NCBI GenBank assembly: GCA_036571765.1
Contig: BROE01000004.1
Location: 4,308,453 to 4,372,452, forward strand
Origin: Plecoglossus altivelis
Lineage: Eukaryota; Chordata; Actinopteri; Osmeriformes; Plecoglossidae
Length of the DNA stretch: 64,000 nucleotides
Reading direction: 5' to 3'
This document shows positions 10,183 through 22,769 of this stretch, in pieces (positions within the stretch are counted from its first letter, which is position 1; every line of letters begins with the position of its first letter). The position numbers and the translations under genes were made by a program. The notes beneath the pieces were generated by a model, which worked only from the letters and a program-made list of their open reading frames with translations, was not told where the DNA came from and did no database searches.

Positions 10183-13100
10183 ACAGAGGGGGACGAGTGA
10201 GACCAAAGTGAATAATAGCAAGAGGACAACAAGAGGTGCAGAACGAAACGAGGACCATCTCCTGGGTTACATCCTTTTTCCTTAAAGGAGCATTTCCTCC
10301 GACATTTGGTCATAAAATAGCAGGCCGACTCCTTCCGAATCTGCTCTTTCTGTTCCACTAAAGAGCAAAGTGAGTTTTAATGCCAGCTATCAAGTTAACA
10401 CACTAAGAGATGAATAGTGAGTGTCAAAATGATGGATTTATCAGCAGTACACATTTTAAATCCTCTATTCATTCTGTTCTGCACCCTGCATCTAGGAGTA
10501 GAAAGCGGCTGAATAACACCGCGATAGAAAAACAACAACAATTCAGTCGGCAGAAACATACTGCAGATACTGAAGAGTTAGAGACAATCAGACCGGCTGC
10601 TCGGACACTTTGTCAAGAATACATGGAATGGGTCCTTATCTGTCCCCTCTCTATGGCCTGGGCCACCTCTCCTAGTTGTCTGTGTGGCCTCTCTCAGCAT
10701 CACTAGCAACCATCACGCTTCACAGCTGGCTCCGCTCTGTCTCCATGGTGACAGGACTTGGGGCACGGAACCAGGATGTGATGGCAGCTGACCGTTCCAT
10801 CTGGGGGTTAGCCGTGACACAGGGGAGAGAATATTATGTTCTGTGTTTATATGAGGTAGAAGGTGTGTGTGTGTGTTTGTGTGTGGGTCTCTGGTTGAAG
10901 ATGAGCAGTAGTAATAAAACACAGTTTTTCCTGGATTGAGCTGGGGCATCGTTATGAAGACATCTGTAGCCTCTTGGACAACATTTTAATCATGGCTTTC
11001 ATACTGGTGGTCTACACGGGGTCTTACTACTGCAGAGAGTGTGGTTACGAATACGGATAACAATGGTTAGAACGCACTTCATTTCATACATCGTGACTGT
11101 TTGTGTTTCATGGTGAATATTACCCGTGCAAATTGCTTCCGAAATAGTTCAGAGCATTTTGTTTATAAAAACCCTTTTATGTGGTGTACGCTGTTATTAG
11201 TTTGCAGTGTCTGAGGAGGATAGCTATTTAACTTCAAAGCCAGAGGACATTTCATTTTCCTCATCGTCTTCGGGAAACAAAACACACCATTTTTGGTATT
11301 TTGGTATTACGGGGGTGAATCTCACTCAAGCGTTTCGTCTGCGTTTCACCTCCATGTTTCCTGATGAAGACAGCGATATGGTGGCGTCCGTGTGTGCTGG
11401 CGAGCCAAACGGATATCTTCATGAATGCGATTGATTGTATGAGGTCCCTAAAAAGCTTCTGGACAGGGTTTGAGTTAGAGCTTGCTTGTTATCTTGTTTG
11501 CCTTTCCCCCCCCTCACCCCCCCCCTCCCCCCGATCTAATTGTGCAGCCCTCTGATAAATGATATGAGGGAAGAGAGTGCTTGCCATGCTTTCCAATAGC
11601 AAACTGGATCATTGTGACCTATTGCTGCTGCTGGTGGAACACTAATGCATTCTACTGGACAGGGGTGGGGGGGTTGGTGCAGGGGGTAGGGAGAGAAAGA
11701 GTATTCATTTATCTTTACCTCTGAACAGGAGAGGGGAGGGGGGCGATGAACTCTCGATTCATCAACACAGCTCTGTTTTGAATGTGCATCCGCTGGAGTA
11801 CAGGAACATGGCGGATGGCTGTACCAAGCCGGCATCAAAGGGTTTTCTGACGACAACATCAACCTTGTTCAACCAGCGCTACCTCTCTCTGCTACTCAAC
11901 ACCCCATCGCTGCTCGGTATTATTTTAATCAGAGCGATCAAGATTTGAAGGATAATTCCTTTGTTTACTCTTTTCCATATCTGCACCGGAGCACGGAAAA
12001 TCCCTCCCAAAATGTGGCCGGGAGCTGTCATCGTTGCGTAATCACGATCATTCTGGGGGAAATTCAGCCCAGTTAGTGTTCCAGGCACATCAGAACTGCC
12101 TCAATCGTCCTGGCGGTGATCTGTCTTTACTGGCTTTGACGATACGTGACGGCCTTGCCAAAGAGACCAACACAGCACTAAAAAGACACTTATTTCCCTG
12201 GTGTTTTTCTTCCTCATTTCCTTGTGGTTCCGCTGGCCTTAACACAGTGAAGCTCTGAGCGAGCGGAGCACCTAAGAGGCATCGGGGAGGCAAAAAGGAC
12301 TATATTTCACAGCGGAAGGATCAAATTCCACTGTCCCAGTGATCAGTGATCAGTTGGGATGGTTTGGGATTAGGGAATAGATCTGTGAGTTGTTCTGCAG
12401 CTCAGCTAACTAATTAACTGGGCTGCTTCGAGACATAACAATGGTTTTCGAGCCGTGGAAAACTTAAAAGTGCTGATGACAAAAGACTCATCTGAATTAA
12501 TGACAAACGCATCCAAGTTTTCTCTTACTAAGTTTCCAATTTCCTATAATCACTTGCCAGAGTACAGCATGTATTCAGAGAGTGCCATGCACGGATTGCT
12601 TTAATTTCCCTCATTCTCGTTTCCGAGAATTTTCTCCAGAAAATAACTCCATTCCCGAAATGAGTGACATCACATTTATTCGCCCTCTTTGATTTAAATA
12701 TTCTATTCAAACCCGACATAAATGCATAGAAAATGAATACTGGTTGAATACATCAGCATCTGGTTATTAGTCGCTAAGCTGTCGCTGAACATCCCATCTT
12801 TGGGAGCGGGCTGGGTGTTTGAATGGGGAAGGCTGATGGTGCGATTGCAGGGATATGGACCACTCACCCTCTCCACCCACCGCACTCCACCTTCCCTGCC
12901 CCGCCCCACACACAAGCCCTAATCACTGGGGTTGGCTAGCATGTCATTCTGTTGCTTCTGTTAGCTTAGCTATCGCTTGTCTGTCTTCCCTTCTCCCAGG
13001 GCGGCAGGTTGGGGCGAGGCGGCGTTTCCTGTGTGTCCTCCAGACCTGACAGAGCTACCAGGGGAGGGAGCTAATTTTAAACTCTCCCCTTCAAAGGCAA

Positions 13101-13539
13101 GCTGGATGGGTGTGGAGGGAGGGAGATAGGGGGAGATCCACTGGAGGTGTGCAGCACACTGATAATGTCTTACCCTCACATGCTCTGCCACACAGAGCGT
13201 CGGAGCACACACGGGCCTGTCTTCTGACGGAGAAATGCCAAACTTATTTGGTTTGTAGGCATGTACGCACACACATGCACACACACAATGTTCTATAGAC
13301 TGTACTATTCAAAAAATGCACAATAAGATATGTGTACACACACACACACACATAATGGTCTATACATGCACCCCCACATTATATACCTAAATTGTACAAT
13401 TGATATAATTCAAATAATAGCACACGTGTACACACATACGCACATACTATGCTCACATTGTGCTGTCTAAATGACACGAGCATTGACACGTGTGCACACA
13501 TTCTATTCTCTAGGTGCCCTATTCAAACACAAAATAAAA

Positions 13540-13640
13540 CACAGGCACACACGCACACAACCACAAACAAACATACACAACCACACACACACCACACACA
13601 CACACACACACCACACCACACCACACCACACACACACCCC
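13540..13640. repeat. CA / CCACA repeat beside the Ig5 donor
   Basis: CA repeats with regularly spaced CCACA steps. In the mdga2 transcript this is a UG/UGGUG tract that begins roughly 15 nt after the Ig5 exon donor at 13654. Confidence 0.93.
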
Positions 13641-13653
13641 ATTCTGTACTCAC

Positions 13654-13947
13654 ACTGCACGATAAGCTCCACCAAGGCCTCCCTTGGTTTGACGTTGAAG
13701 CCGTTGTACTGGCTGGTCTGGCAGCGATACGACCCGCTCATCTCCCGCGACACGTTGACGATCCTCAGCACACCGTCGTAGCTCTCAGACAGCATGCTGC
13801 CATCCGGCATGGGCGCCTCCTTGTCCGCCCGAGACCACAGAATGATGGGCTTGGGCTTCCCTGAAACAAGGCACTCCATCTCCACTGTGTCGCCTTCCCG
13901 CGCCACCAGGGGCGACTTGCCCCGGGGTACTGTCAGGTTGGGGGGAA
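13654..13947 (-). CDS. mdga2: mdga2 exon, complete Ig5
   Basis: This 294-bp exon (phase 1 to 1) encodes about 98 residues: [20 protein letters not shown], the first cysteine in [13 protein letters not shown], the tryptophan in [10 protein letters not shown], the strand [15 protein letters not shown] with an N-V-S sequon, the second cysteine in [14 protein letters not shown], and [12 protein letters not shown]. It is highly similar to MDGA2 Ig5. The acceptor is ctctttcttag and the donor is GCAGT|gtgagt. The phase-1 T joins AC of the next exon to give Tyr-Pro-Pro. A long UG-rich repeat begins a few bases beyond the donor in the transcript. Confidence 0.97.
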
Positions 13948-14465
13948 CTAAGAAAGAGAAAAACAGAGGAGGGACTGATATGGGGCTCTAGAAAGTTGAC
14001 TGGCGGGGTAAGAGGGACGGGTCGACCGGGGGGGGGAGGATGTGGGAGGGGGGTGGAGGGTGGCGAAGCGAATAAGCGAATGGGCGTCCGTGCTGCGGAC
14101 GGCTACGTGTTCTCGATTAGTCAGACACACTGGTGGGTGCGAAGAGAGAGAGCATGCGGCCTCTTGGAGATGCCTTTTGGGCCTCTTGGAGACGCCTGGC
14201 AGCCTGCCTGTGGTTCCGGGTGTTTCACCAGACAGCCATCAAGCTGTTCAGCAGCAACAAGGTTGTATGGAGGCAAGCGATGGAGGATGAGATGGAGGTC
14301 GGACGCCAAGCAGAGGTCGCAGGGAACAATCGATGATCTGAATCCTTTTAATCCTTCCAGATCAGCAGGAGCTATTTTCATTCTCTTTAAAGTGCAGTGT
14401 AACTGAGACAAAAAGCCCAAAACAAGTCATTACTTACTGCATTGCTCAAACAGTCTGCCATCATC

Positions 14466-14521
14466 ATCATCATCATCATGGTCACCCTTGTGACTTTCCT
14501 GTCCTTATCATCATCATCATC
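14466..14521. repeat. ATC trinucleotide repeat
   Basis: Two blocks of catcatcat units separated by a short unique segment. Confidence 0.9.
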
Positions 14522-14574
14522 AACACAGCTAATGTAACACTTACACATGTGCACGCCCAGTGATCAACCATCAT

Positions 14575-14735
14575 CCTCCTCTTCCTCTCCTCACCTTACC
14601 TCCTCTCCTCGCTTTCTCTCCTTCCTTCCGCTACTTCCTCTCCTTCCATCCTCTCCTTCCGCTCCTTTCTTCCTTCCTTCCTCTCCTTCCTTTCCTTCCA
14701 CTCCTTCCTTCCTTCCTTCCTTCCTCTCCTTACTT
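14575..14735. repeat. CTTCC / CTCC pyrimidine tract
   Basis: Low-complexity cttcc and ctcctt units on the plus strand. Confidence 0.88.
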
Positions 14736-15094
14736 TTCTGCTCTTCGTCCTCCTCAGCTCTTCTACCTCCTCTGCTCTTGAATCTCCGATAACAGAAGTC
14801 AACACATCTATTTAAAAACCGAGGCTAAGAACGGCGAGGCCAGACTTACAATTAAAAGGCAGAGAAAAACCTCTTAACTGGTCATCTCCATCGGGGCGTA
14901 GAATGGATGGCTTTCCCCTGGATCGCTAAACAAAGTTTCACTCCACAGTACAAATGGTTTGAGGCACTATTGCAAGGCCAGCAGAAAGTGTATGTTGAAT
15001 AATGAAAAAAGTGCAGGGTTAAAAGATATATTTGTTTTCCATTCATCGTGTGTGTGAGCAAGGGTGTACGCTTCAAAGTGTATGTGGGAGATGA

Positions 15095-15375
15095 TGTGTG
15101 TGTGTGTGTGTGTGAGGGCATGTGTGTGTGCGTGCGCCTGTACAGTATAAAAGTAAGTGGAAAGTGGCAGGTTGTAACAAGAACCAACAATGTGATTCCT
15201 AATGTGGGGAGCTGGGCACATCAATGTGTTTAATTAGCAGCCTGGCTTCAAAATACAGGCTTTGTGTGGGTGTGTGTGGCTGTGTGTGTGGCTGTGTATG
15301 TGTGTGTGTGACTGTGTGTGTGGCTGTGTATGTGTGAGTGTGGCTATGTGTGTGTGGCTGTGTGTGTGTGTCCAT
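15095..15375. repeat. TG microsatellites (two blocks)
   Basis: A pure TG block (15095-15130) and a TG block punctuated by ggctgtg every 12-22 bp (15265-15375), with unique sequence between. Confidence 0.88.
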
Positions 15376-16052
15376 GAACAAACTGCAAAACCAAAGGCAG
15401 ATTAAAATAGCGCAGAAAATAGAGGCAACACCTACTGAACCGGACCAGGATCTCCAGCTCTTGTGACATTGGAATGACAGCGTTTCAGCTGAACTTTACC
15501 CGATCATCGCAAGCTGCATTGAACTCACACTGTAAACTTTTTTGATGATGAAATCACAAGCAATACATGAGAAACACTAAACCCGTAAACTCCATCAGAC
15601 CCCATTCTCTCATCTTGATGTTCGTACTCCTAGTGCACCAGTGTAGTAAACGTACATCTTAACCAGTGACTCTCTAGCACACCCGAGAAGCACAGTGATA
15701 TGTACACTCCTGAACGCTTGCCCCGACTGACAGACTTCTCATGCTTAGAAAGGATCTTCTGTTCGGTCAGCTCTGCGAAGAGGAAGCGATTGGTTGAATA
15801 ATTGATGAACCATCCACCGGTAAAACAAGCCAAATATTAGCATGATGCAACACACGCCAATACTCATCCATCTCACTCTGTTTGTCCCTAAACACAACAC
15901 ATTTCATTCCGAGCATTTGTCGTTTATGCGGTGCACTTAGGTAAGCTATCCCTTTTGAATGTATTTTAGAGAGGGCCAGTGAAGAGGTCCTTCATTGTAG
16001 CTATTAGCTAGTGAGTGAGAGTCTGTTAGGTCATTCAGAAAATATGGAAATT

Positions 16053-16600
16053 CTGGAAGCAAATCAATGACGATGTTTTGAATTTTAAAAGGCATTGAAT
16101 ATTTTATTTTGAAACGGAAACACCACCGAATATGTTGGTTTTGAATTCACCTCATAAAAAAGGATATATGAATTTATTTGAAAAAAAGGGTTTTTTTTTG
16201 CTCAATTTCTTTTGGATCAGATCCCAAATATGCAACAACAAAAAAATCTGATCCCAGAAATTTGAAGCGAAAAATTCTGAGGCGAAAACATTCAAGGTAA
16301 AAAAACGTAGAGCCAAATTTTTTGGCTCTGATGCGTTTGGATCCAAATTTTTGGAATCAGAATTGAACCATTCTGATTCCAGCAGCCTGAATTTTGTTCT
16401 GTTGGAATTTCTGAAGCTTTCATTTCTTTGATTGCATTTTTGGGACCTGAATTTTACTGTTCGAATTCAAGCACCCTCGAATCGTTTACACTTTCAGGTG
16501 GCGAATTCAAAACCAACATATTCAGAAGCGTTTACATTTCTAAAGTAAGTATTTAATGCCTTTTCAAATTCAAAACATGTCACTGATTTTGCTTCCACAG
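16053..16600. mobile_element. Foldback / MITE-like element with ~100-bp inverted arms
   Basis: The left arm (about 16053-16152) and right arm (about 16496-16600) are imperfect inverted repeats. Shared blocks include ctggaagcaaa, gatgttttgaattt, aaaaggcatt and gaatatgttggttttgaatt. The AT-rich interior holds further hairpins: an 11-bp perfect stem (16353-16363 with 16370-16380) and an 8-bp stem (16310-16317 with 16321-16328). There is no coding capacity, as expected of a non-autonomous DNA element. Weaker similarity may extend the arms to about 16026 and 16628. No clear target-site duplication was seen, so the superfamily is unassigned. Confidence 0.65.
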
Positions 16601-17461
16601 TAAATCAGCAGATTGAATCTAACTGCACACATAAAGGAATAAAAAGTCTTGTCTCTCCAGGAACCTGATGGTAGACGAGTGAGGTTACAATTCAACAATA
16701 ACAGCTCATCAACGAAAAGACTAAAGACTCAAGCAGTCCTCCGCTGACTGTACCCTGCAGCAAGGCAAAACCTGCAGAAAGAACGAGCCGGAAGCCAAAA
16801 CCTTAGTGAAAATGAAAGTAGCGAAATGACCGCTCACTACCTCTAACAGTTCCATCCAGCATGTGTTAAACCTCACAAGACTGAACTTCCTGTGTTCAAA
16901 GTGTACTGCCCCACTTTTTGAATCCCAAGACAAAAATCCGTAGGTAGGCAGCGCAGGCAGGTGGGCTGGCGAACACCAGCGAGGCCATTAGAGTGTGGAT
17001 GGGAGGCAGATTCACTGGGGCTCCCATCATTACACACATCCTGTCTATGATCCAGGCCAGGGAGCCAATTACAACTGTCAGCCATTGGTTTTGGAAGGCC
17101 CTCTCTACCCGTAATGACAGCCATTGCATCAGCTGCAATTGTTATCTAAGGAACACACTGTACAGCCACACAAACACACACACACCCGCACACAGATCAA
17201 CACAAACACGCGCAGAGAAAACACACACGCACAAAAGGTAGGCTTGCACATGGTAAAACACAGTTTGGGAACAAAACTGTGTGTTGAAGAAGATCTATGC
17301 ATCAGCTCAGTAGAAACACTATCTCTACACTACTGTGGGCGGCTGTCGCTCACCGCTGTGATCTCCCCTCTGCGATTCATCAGGATTCATGAGGCTGCTG
17401 GTTTGGGTGTTGATGTTGGCCAGCCGTTGTGTGGGTGCATGTGTGTGTGAGTGTGTGTGAG

Positions 17462-17940
17462 AGGTGGAGAGGGGGGGGAGTGGTAGTGAGAGGAAGAGAG
17501 AGAGAGGACATGCATGTATGTCTGTAGAAGGGAGAGATAGAGAGAGGGGGGGGCGAGAGATAGTGAGAGGAAGAGAGAGAGAGGACATGCATGTATGTCT
17601 GTAGGAGAGAGAGAGGAAGGGCGAGAGATAGTGAGAGGAAGAGAGAGAGAGGACATGCATGTATGTCTGTAGGAGAGAGAGAGCGAAGAGCGGAGCAGAT
17701 AGTACGAGAGGAAGATAGAGAGAGACATGGCATGTATTCTGTAGGAGAAGAAGAGAAGGAGAGAGGAGGAGAGAGAGTAGAAGGAGAGGAGAGGGAGAGA
17801 TAGTGAGAGAGGAAGGTGAGATGAGGACATTACAATGTAGCAGTAGAGAGAGAGGGGGGGAGATAGTGAGAGGATGAGAGAGAGAGGACATGTTTGTGTG
17901 TCTGCGGAGAAAGAGAGAGGGAGAAAGAAAGGTTGAGATA
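17462..17940. repeat. ~70-bp GA-rich minisatellite with ATGCAT cores
   Basis: Units combine ggacatgcatgtatgtctgt with a gagagag-rich spacer. Clear copies of the core start near 17507, 17583 and 17652, with more degenerate ones near 17725, 17825 and 17887. Confidence 0.88.
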
Positions 17941-18436
17941 GACAAAGGAAATAAACGGTATGGGTGAGTGTGTAGGGAATTTGATTTCCCAGCAGACCCC
18001 ACCAAGCCTGGCAAGGCTGGACCCCTCTGAAAGGCCCCAGCATGGCATCCTGTTTCCAGGGTCTCAGCTGCAATAATTTCCCTTGTCTGGAGCCTGATTG
18101 CTGAAGCCTTTCAGAAGCAGCCATCACCACCGCAACCAACACCTGGCACAGTGTGCAGACACTGCAATGTCTGGCACTTAGTATTTTGATACATAACAGG
18201 GGCCACAGCAAGCACGGTCATCTTTGAAAATAAACAACAATTCTGCTAGGCCTCTGATTGAGTGATGTTACATCACTGCCTGTCACCATGGCAACACAGT
18301 GCTCGCTCCTACCACTCTAGCAGCGAGTGTGTGTGTGCGTGTGTGTGGCTTTAGGCTGGTAAGTTGGTCTAGCTGTGACAGGCCCCTGCTCCTATGAGCT
18401 TCCTGCCAGTGGGGACAGTCTGTGGTTCTGCCTACA

Positions 18437-18437
<1 letters not shown>

Positions 18438-18481
<44 letters not shown>

Positions 18482-18754
18482 AGAGTGCGCTTGTTTGTTT
18501 TTTTTGGTGTGTGTACGGGTGTCCTTTGAGTGTGTATATGTACGTGTGTGAGAGAGAGTATGTGTGGACCTACTGCGACAGATGAAGGTTGTCCTGGGAG
18601 GGCCGCGAAAGGCTTAGTGTTCTGATGCACTGCAGTGCCACAGCGCCAAGGGAGGCTAATGTCACCAGAAGAATCTGGGAGCCTTCTGGGGGCTAGCCTA
18701 AAGGATGCCATTAGAAGAGTATGTTTCTGTCAGATGGTCAAGCTGTGTACGTGG

Positions 18755-18785
<31 letters not shown>
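18438..18785. repeat. TG microsatellites
   Basis: A pure TG run at 18438-18480 and another at 18754-18785, with unique sequence between. Confidence 0.93.
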
Positions 18786-19317
18786 GGCGTGCTTGTGTGT
18801 GCACCACATTCAGTATAAGCTCAGTTCGTGCCTTGTGTTTCAAATCTTCAAGTCTGTGAAGTGTACCGATACAAACAGCAAGAGCAACACTGGAGCATTG
18901 ACTGGTCACCACTGGGTACAGTAAATGTGTCATGTTTCAGTGCAGTGCCTCTACCCATGTGTTGTGTACTCTCCTGATCAATCCTGCTAGAGATCACCAT
19001 CACATGACCATCCAGTACGGTACAAACCACAACACAAGTGATTAGCAGCAGTCATGGCCTTCTGCCCCCCGCCCCCTCCGCCCCCCTCCCCCCGTGCCCC
19101 CCAAGCCCCCGCCCATGTGCACCAGACATGCCACTGCGAATCCCCCGTCATCAGGGTCAGCCAATCTGACACTTCCAACAGCAGATCAACCTAGACAACA
19201 GCCGGCAGCCATGACATTCTATAACAACAGCCCCAGATCCGACTGTCACTCCAGTTAGAACCGGTGACATTCAGGTTTGTCTGTGCACCGCTAACTGGAT
19301 GATTAAATTGAGCACAG

Positions 19318-19790
19318 GAGGGAGAGAGACAGGAAAAATTAATAGACAGAGAGAGAGAAGAGAGAGCATTAAGAGAAAGGAGAGAGAGAAAGTCAGAGAG
19401 ATATGAGATAGAGAGACAGACAGGGGGCAGGGCTGAGAGACTGAAGGTCTAAAGAAGGTAGCGCAAATTCATCTTAAACCAATTACCAGTAGTCTCCACC
19501 CCTGGTTGTGTGTGGCCGGTGGCCCTACCTGCGGTTTGTTAATCCAGCTCTGCACTTTTCCTAATCAGCCGAGCAGTTAATTGATTTGCCTAATTTAATA
19601 AGCAGAGTAATTCATTTGGGTGGAGAGAAGCCTTGTGCTTCGATGTTGCTGATGTGGGCTGGTTACTGATGGAGAGATAGTCAACAAGGGAAGGCCTCAT
19701 TTGTCAAACCTACGAGAGAGGGAGGGAGGGAGAGAGAGAGAGGGAGAGAGAGAGAGAGAGACAGATAGAGAGAGAGATAGAAAGAGAGAG
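19318..19790. repeat. GA-rich tracts flanking a unique TAAT-rich segment
   Basis: Purine repeats at 19318-19420 and 19711-19790. Between them is unique sequence, including an AT-rich block at 19545-19620 with ttaattgattt and taatttaataa. Confidence 0.85.
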
Positions 19791-22674
19791 GGCACTTCCA
19801 AAACCTGAACACAGGATCAGTTACAGGATTTAGCAGTCTAACCGTAGACACGAAAATGAAGGCATTAAAGATAGCAGGGTTTCCTGCTGCTACTGCACGG
19901 TCCGTGTAGACTGCTATGCATGTCGTGCTGTGGGCTTTGGCTTCTTTGGAGTCTGACTGCGGTCTGTCCCTTCCAAAGAGGCTTACATTAGCCAGCTTCC
20001 ATCATAAATCTCCCCCTAATCATGTTTGGATGTTCACCAGTACCATTTTAAGGAGATTCTCTCATTTGAATCTAGACCTCATTAAGTGTCAGGAGTCAGC
20101 AACAGAAATCTGACTCTGAGCAAAGGAAACTTACCATGTGTGGATCCAGTTCCTCATCACACACGTTTAACAGAATGGCTAATGAGAGGATAAATCTTCC
20201 CATTTCAAGCTTCTCCCTCCCTCCCTCTCTCTCTCCCTTCCTCCCTCCCTCTCTCCCTCCCACCCTCTTTTACATCTTAATTTAAAGGAAAAAACCCAAA
20301 ATGAAGATGGATTAGGTTTTACTCCAACTTATAAAAATGGAGGCGTCTGTTCTTATACTCGTACTGTAATATGGCTCTTTTCTCCCGATGGCATCAGATA
20401 GAGAGATCTGGGCTGGGCTTTGGATCGTGCTCATGAATAAAGCATTAGCCTTGGAATCTCAGAGTACCCAAAAGAGAACAGAACTGGCCTGTTAATGAGT
20501 CTGTGCTGATTGTAAATATTAGCACTATTTTGTGGAAAGATATAATGAAATCTGTTTAAAAAGGAAGTCGACAGACGGATATCCTCGTTCAGCGAGGGGG
20601 TGTGAGGGAAGCGGGAAACACAGACAGCTCTGTCTGAGCATCGATGTCACGGAAACTACAGCCGGTCTGGTGGACTGAGGACTGTAGTGTTGGGCAGCTA
20701 TGCATTAGAAAGTTCTAGCCCCAGAGAGCAGAGGGAGATGATTCTTTAGGCTCAATCTCTTTTCAAACTCTTTTGCCAGCATGACATCCTGGCAGACCTG
20801 CAGAGTAATCTCCTATAAATGTGGTTATTAAGACTTCTAATTGCCGCTGCGCTCCGCGCTTCAGGAGGGTGGCAGGGGAGGAATAAAGCCTCCCCTTACT
20901 TACCCCAAAACAGACCTCAGCGGAGGGAGGAGAGCGCCAGGCAGAGCCCCCTCTCCACACAGTCCATTCCTCGGCTACCTACAGTGCACCGCTCGGGTCC
21001 CCAACGTCATTCGAATGAAAGCAATGACGCACGCCGGCCTAGACACAAAAGATCTGTTCTTCAGACATGTAAAACACCATGATAGCTCTCAACCGCAACT
21101 TCCTGCAAAACGGTTGAGGTCTGTGGCTGAAAGTGATTCCAACGGCACCAGGTCGTGAAAGAATTTGAGAACAACTCCAGCCCACCACGTCGCAAAGGCA
21201 CTGCCCTTAAAGAACATTTCAGGCCCTTTCAAGTGATATGATAATCCCAAAGACAGCTGTCTTGTCCTGTTTTCTAGTGCTTTAAAGAACCAGTGTTTGT
21301 GCATGGGCCGGCCTCACTCAGACACACTGAAAGGCTGCACTACTTAAAAGATAATGAGGAAACCAACATGGCAGGTGCGATTGATCCCACTGTTTTATAG
21401 CATGGGGGATTATCAAAGGATTATCTAGCGCTAATTATGCACGAAGGTCGACAACAGGCTTTCATGTTGCTACAGTGAGTGGCAGGAAGGTGTGTGTGTG
21501 TGTGCTGTCACAGACGGGGTACAGAGCGAGGAGCTGGCTTGCAGCGGATGCCTTTGACGAGCGCACGTCTGCGCGGCCGAGGAGGGCCTCTCAGAACGTC
21601 TGAGCTGAGCTGGATTCTCAGACGTGCAGCCCATCTGAAACGTACACACAAACACAGACCACACACACACACAAGCGTTTCCTTCCTCGTTTCCTGCTGA
21701 TTAAGCAGCGACCACAAGGGGGGGTCCCTGAGAGAGAGGGGGGGGGTTCATCCCCTGGACGATCCTCGGGGCTCCGAGCGGAGGGAGGCGGAACGTCGTC
21801 AGAATTACAAAGTGGACATTCCTTAATCAGAGCGTACCACTAGGGAAGAAATCGATCAGGCGGTATCCTTGACGACGGCGTCCTATTATGAGGTAATTTA
21901 CAGGGACTTTGGACTAGTTCTCGAGGTTGCTGATTGACCCCATTCTGTTGATTACGATTTCGCTTCGACATCACGTTTGGTTGCAGCGCTCTGAACCTTT
22001 CCATCACCATCATCGTGCTAACGTGTGAAGACAACCACTCACCTCTGGACGCACGATACATAAACCGCGACCACAAATGCCTGGGTCGTGATCCCTCAAA
22101 TCCAGCAGTCTCAAATGGTTCAACTCGTTCTCCCTGTCTCTCAACACCTGCCTGTGTTTGTCATTAACAGTGCAGCGAGTGCAGCGACGGCCCTGCCCTC
22201 GACAACATGCTCCATCACAGGCACTGCATGCTAATGTCGGCAATCTACTCGAAAACAGCCAGACTTCCCTCTCAGGAATCTGTGCTGCTCAGTGAATGAG
22301 TCAGTCTTTGGATCGACATGCTGCATGTTGAATGTACGTCATGTTAGTCTGAATAATGGTGGTAACAGCCAATCGGATGAGGGGACAGGATGGATATTTA
22401 GTGTTACGTTAGTTTAGTAGATGCAACGGCAGTGAGGTTCCCCTAGCTTGCAGACAGACGGAGGAATAGCTGGAGTGTTGGTGTGATGTGTGAAGCTTAG
22501 TGTCTCAGGCAGCAATGTTTCATCATTTTGCACTGTTCGTAGGGAAAGTTGGAACTGAAGTCCTATTCTGTGAGGCGATAATATTTTAATTTGTGCTGAA
22601 CATTGATACATAATTGAAGTTAGCCTTCAGCACTTTAAATCAGCCTTAAGTAACTAACTTTTGGGAAGACATGT

Positions 22675-22730
22675 TTGTGTGTGTGTACGTGTCTGTGAGG
22701 GTGTGTGTGTGTGTGTGGTGCTGAGGGAGG
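22675..22730. repeat. TG microsatellite beyond the Ig4b donor
   Basis: TG repeat on the plus strand, so a CA repeat in the mdga2 transcript about 40-95 nt after the donor of the exon ending at 22770. Confidence 0.9.
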
Positions 22731-22769
22731 TGTGTAAATGCAGCGATGGCATCAATGTATGAAACTCAC

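Larger units (their letters stand above)
5282..13653 (-). other. Intron between Ig5 and Ig6 exons
   Basis: This 8.4 kb intron has no recognisable second gene. Contents: the GA tract by the Ig6 acceptor, a TG repeat (6078-6158), a 20-bp CT-rich minisatellite (7086-7560), an 18-bp three-copy repeat (7823-7876), a pyrimidine tract (8085-8460), a candidate conserved block (8880-9330), a GC-rich stretch (9400-9600), a poly-C run (9749-9763), a 23-bp minisatellite (10062-10182), and CA repeats at 13265-13352 and 13540-13640. Between 10200 and 13260 the sequence looks mostly unique, with TAAT-rich patches near 12400-12720. Confidence 0.8.
13948..22769 (-). other. Intron between Ig4 and Ig5 exons
   Basis: This 8.8 kb intron holds ATC repeats (14466-14521), a CTTCC tract (14575-14735), TG repeats (15095-15130 and 15265-15375), a foldback element (about 16053-16600), a GA-rich minisatellite (17462-17940), TG repeats (18438-18480 and 18754-18785), GA tracts (19318-19420 and 19711-19790), a TAAT-rich patch (19545-19620), a CTCC tract (20215-20265) and a TG repeat (22675-22730). 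From about 20280 to 22660 the sequence is mostly unique; no exon was recognised there. Confidence 0.8.

Noticed and set aside
17387..18211. 274-codon minus-strand open frame
   Set aside because: Two thirds of it translates the GA-rich minisatellite at 17462-17940; no splice or domain evidence.
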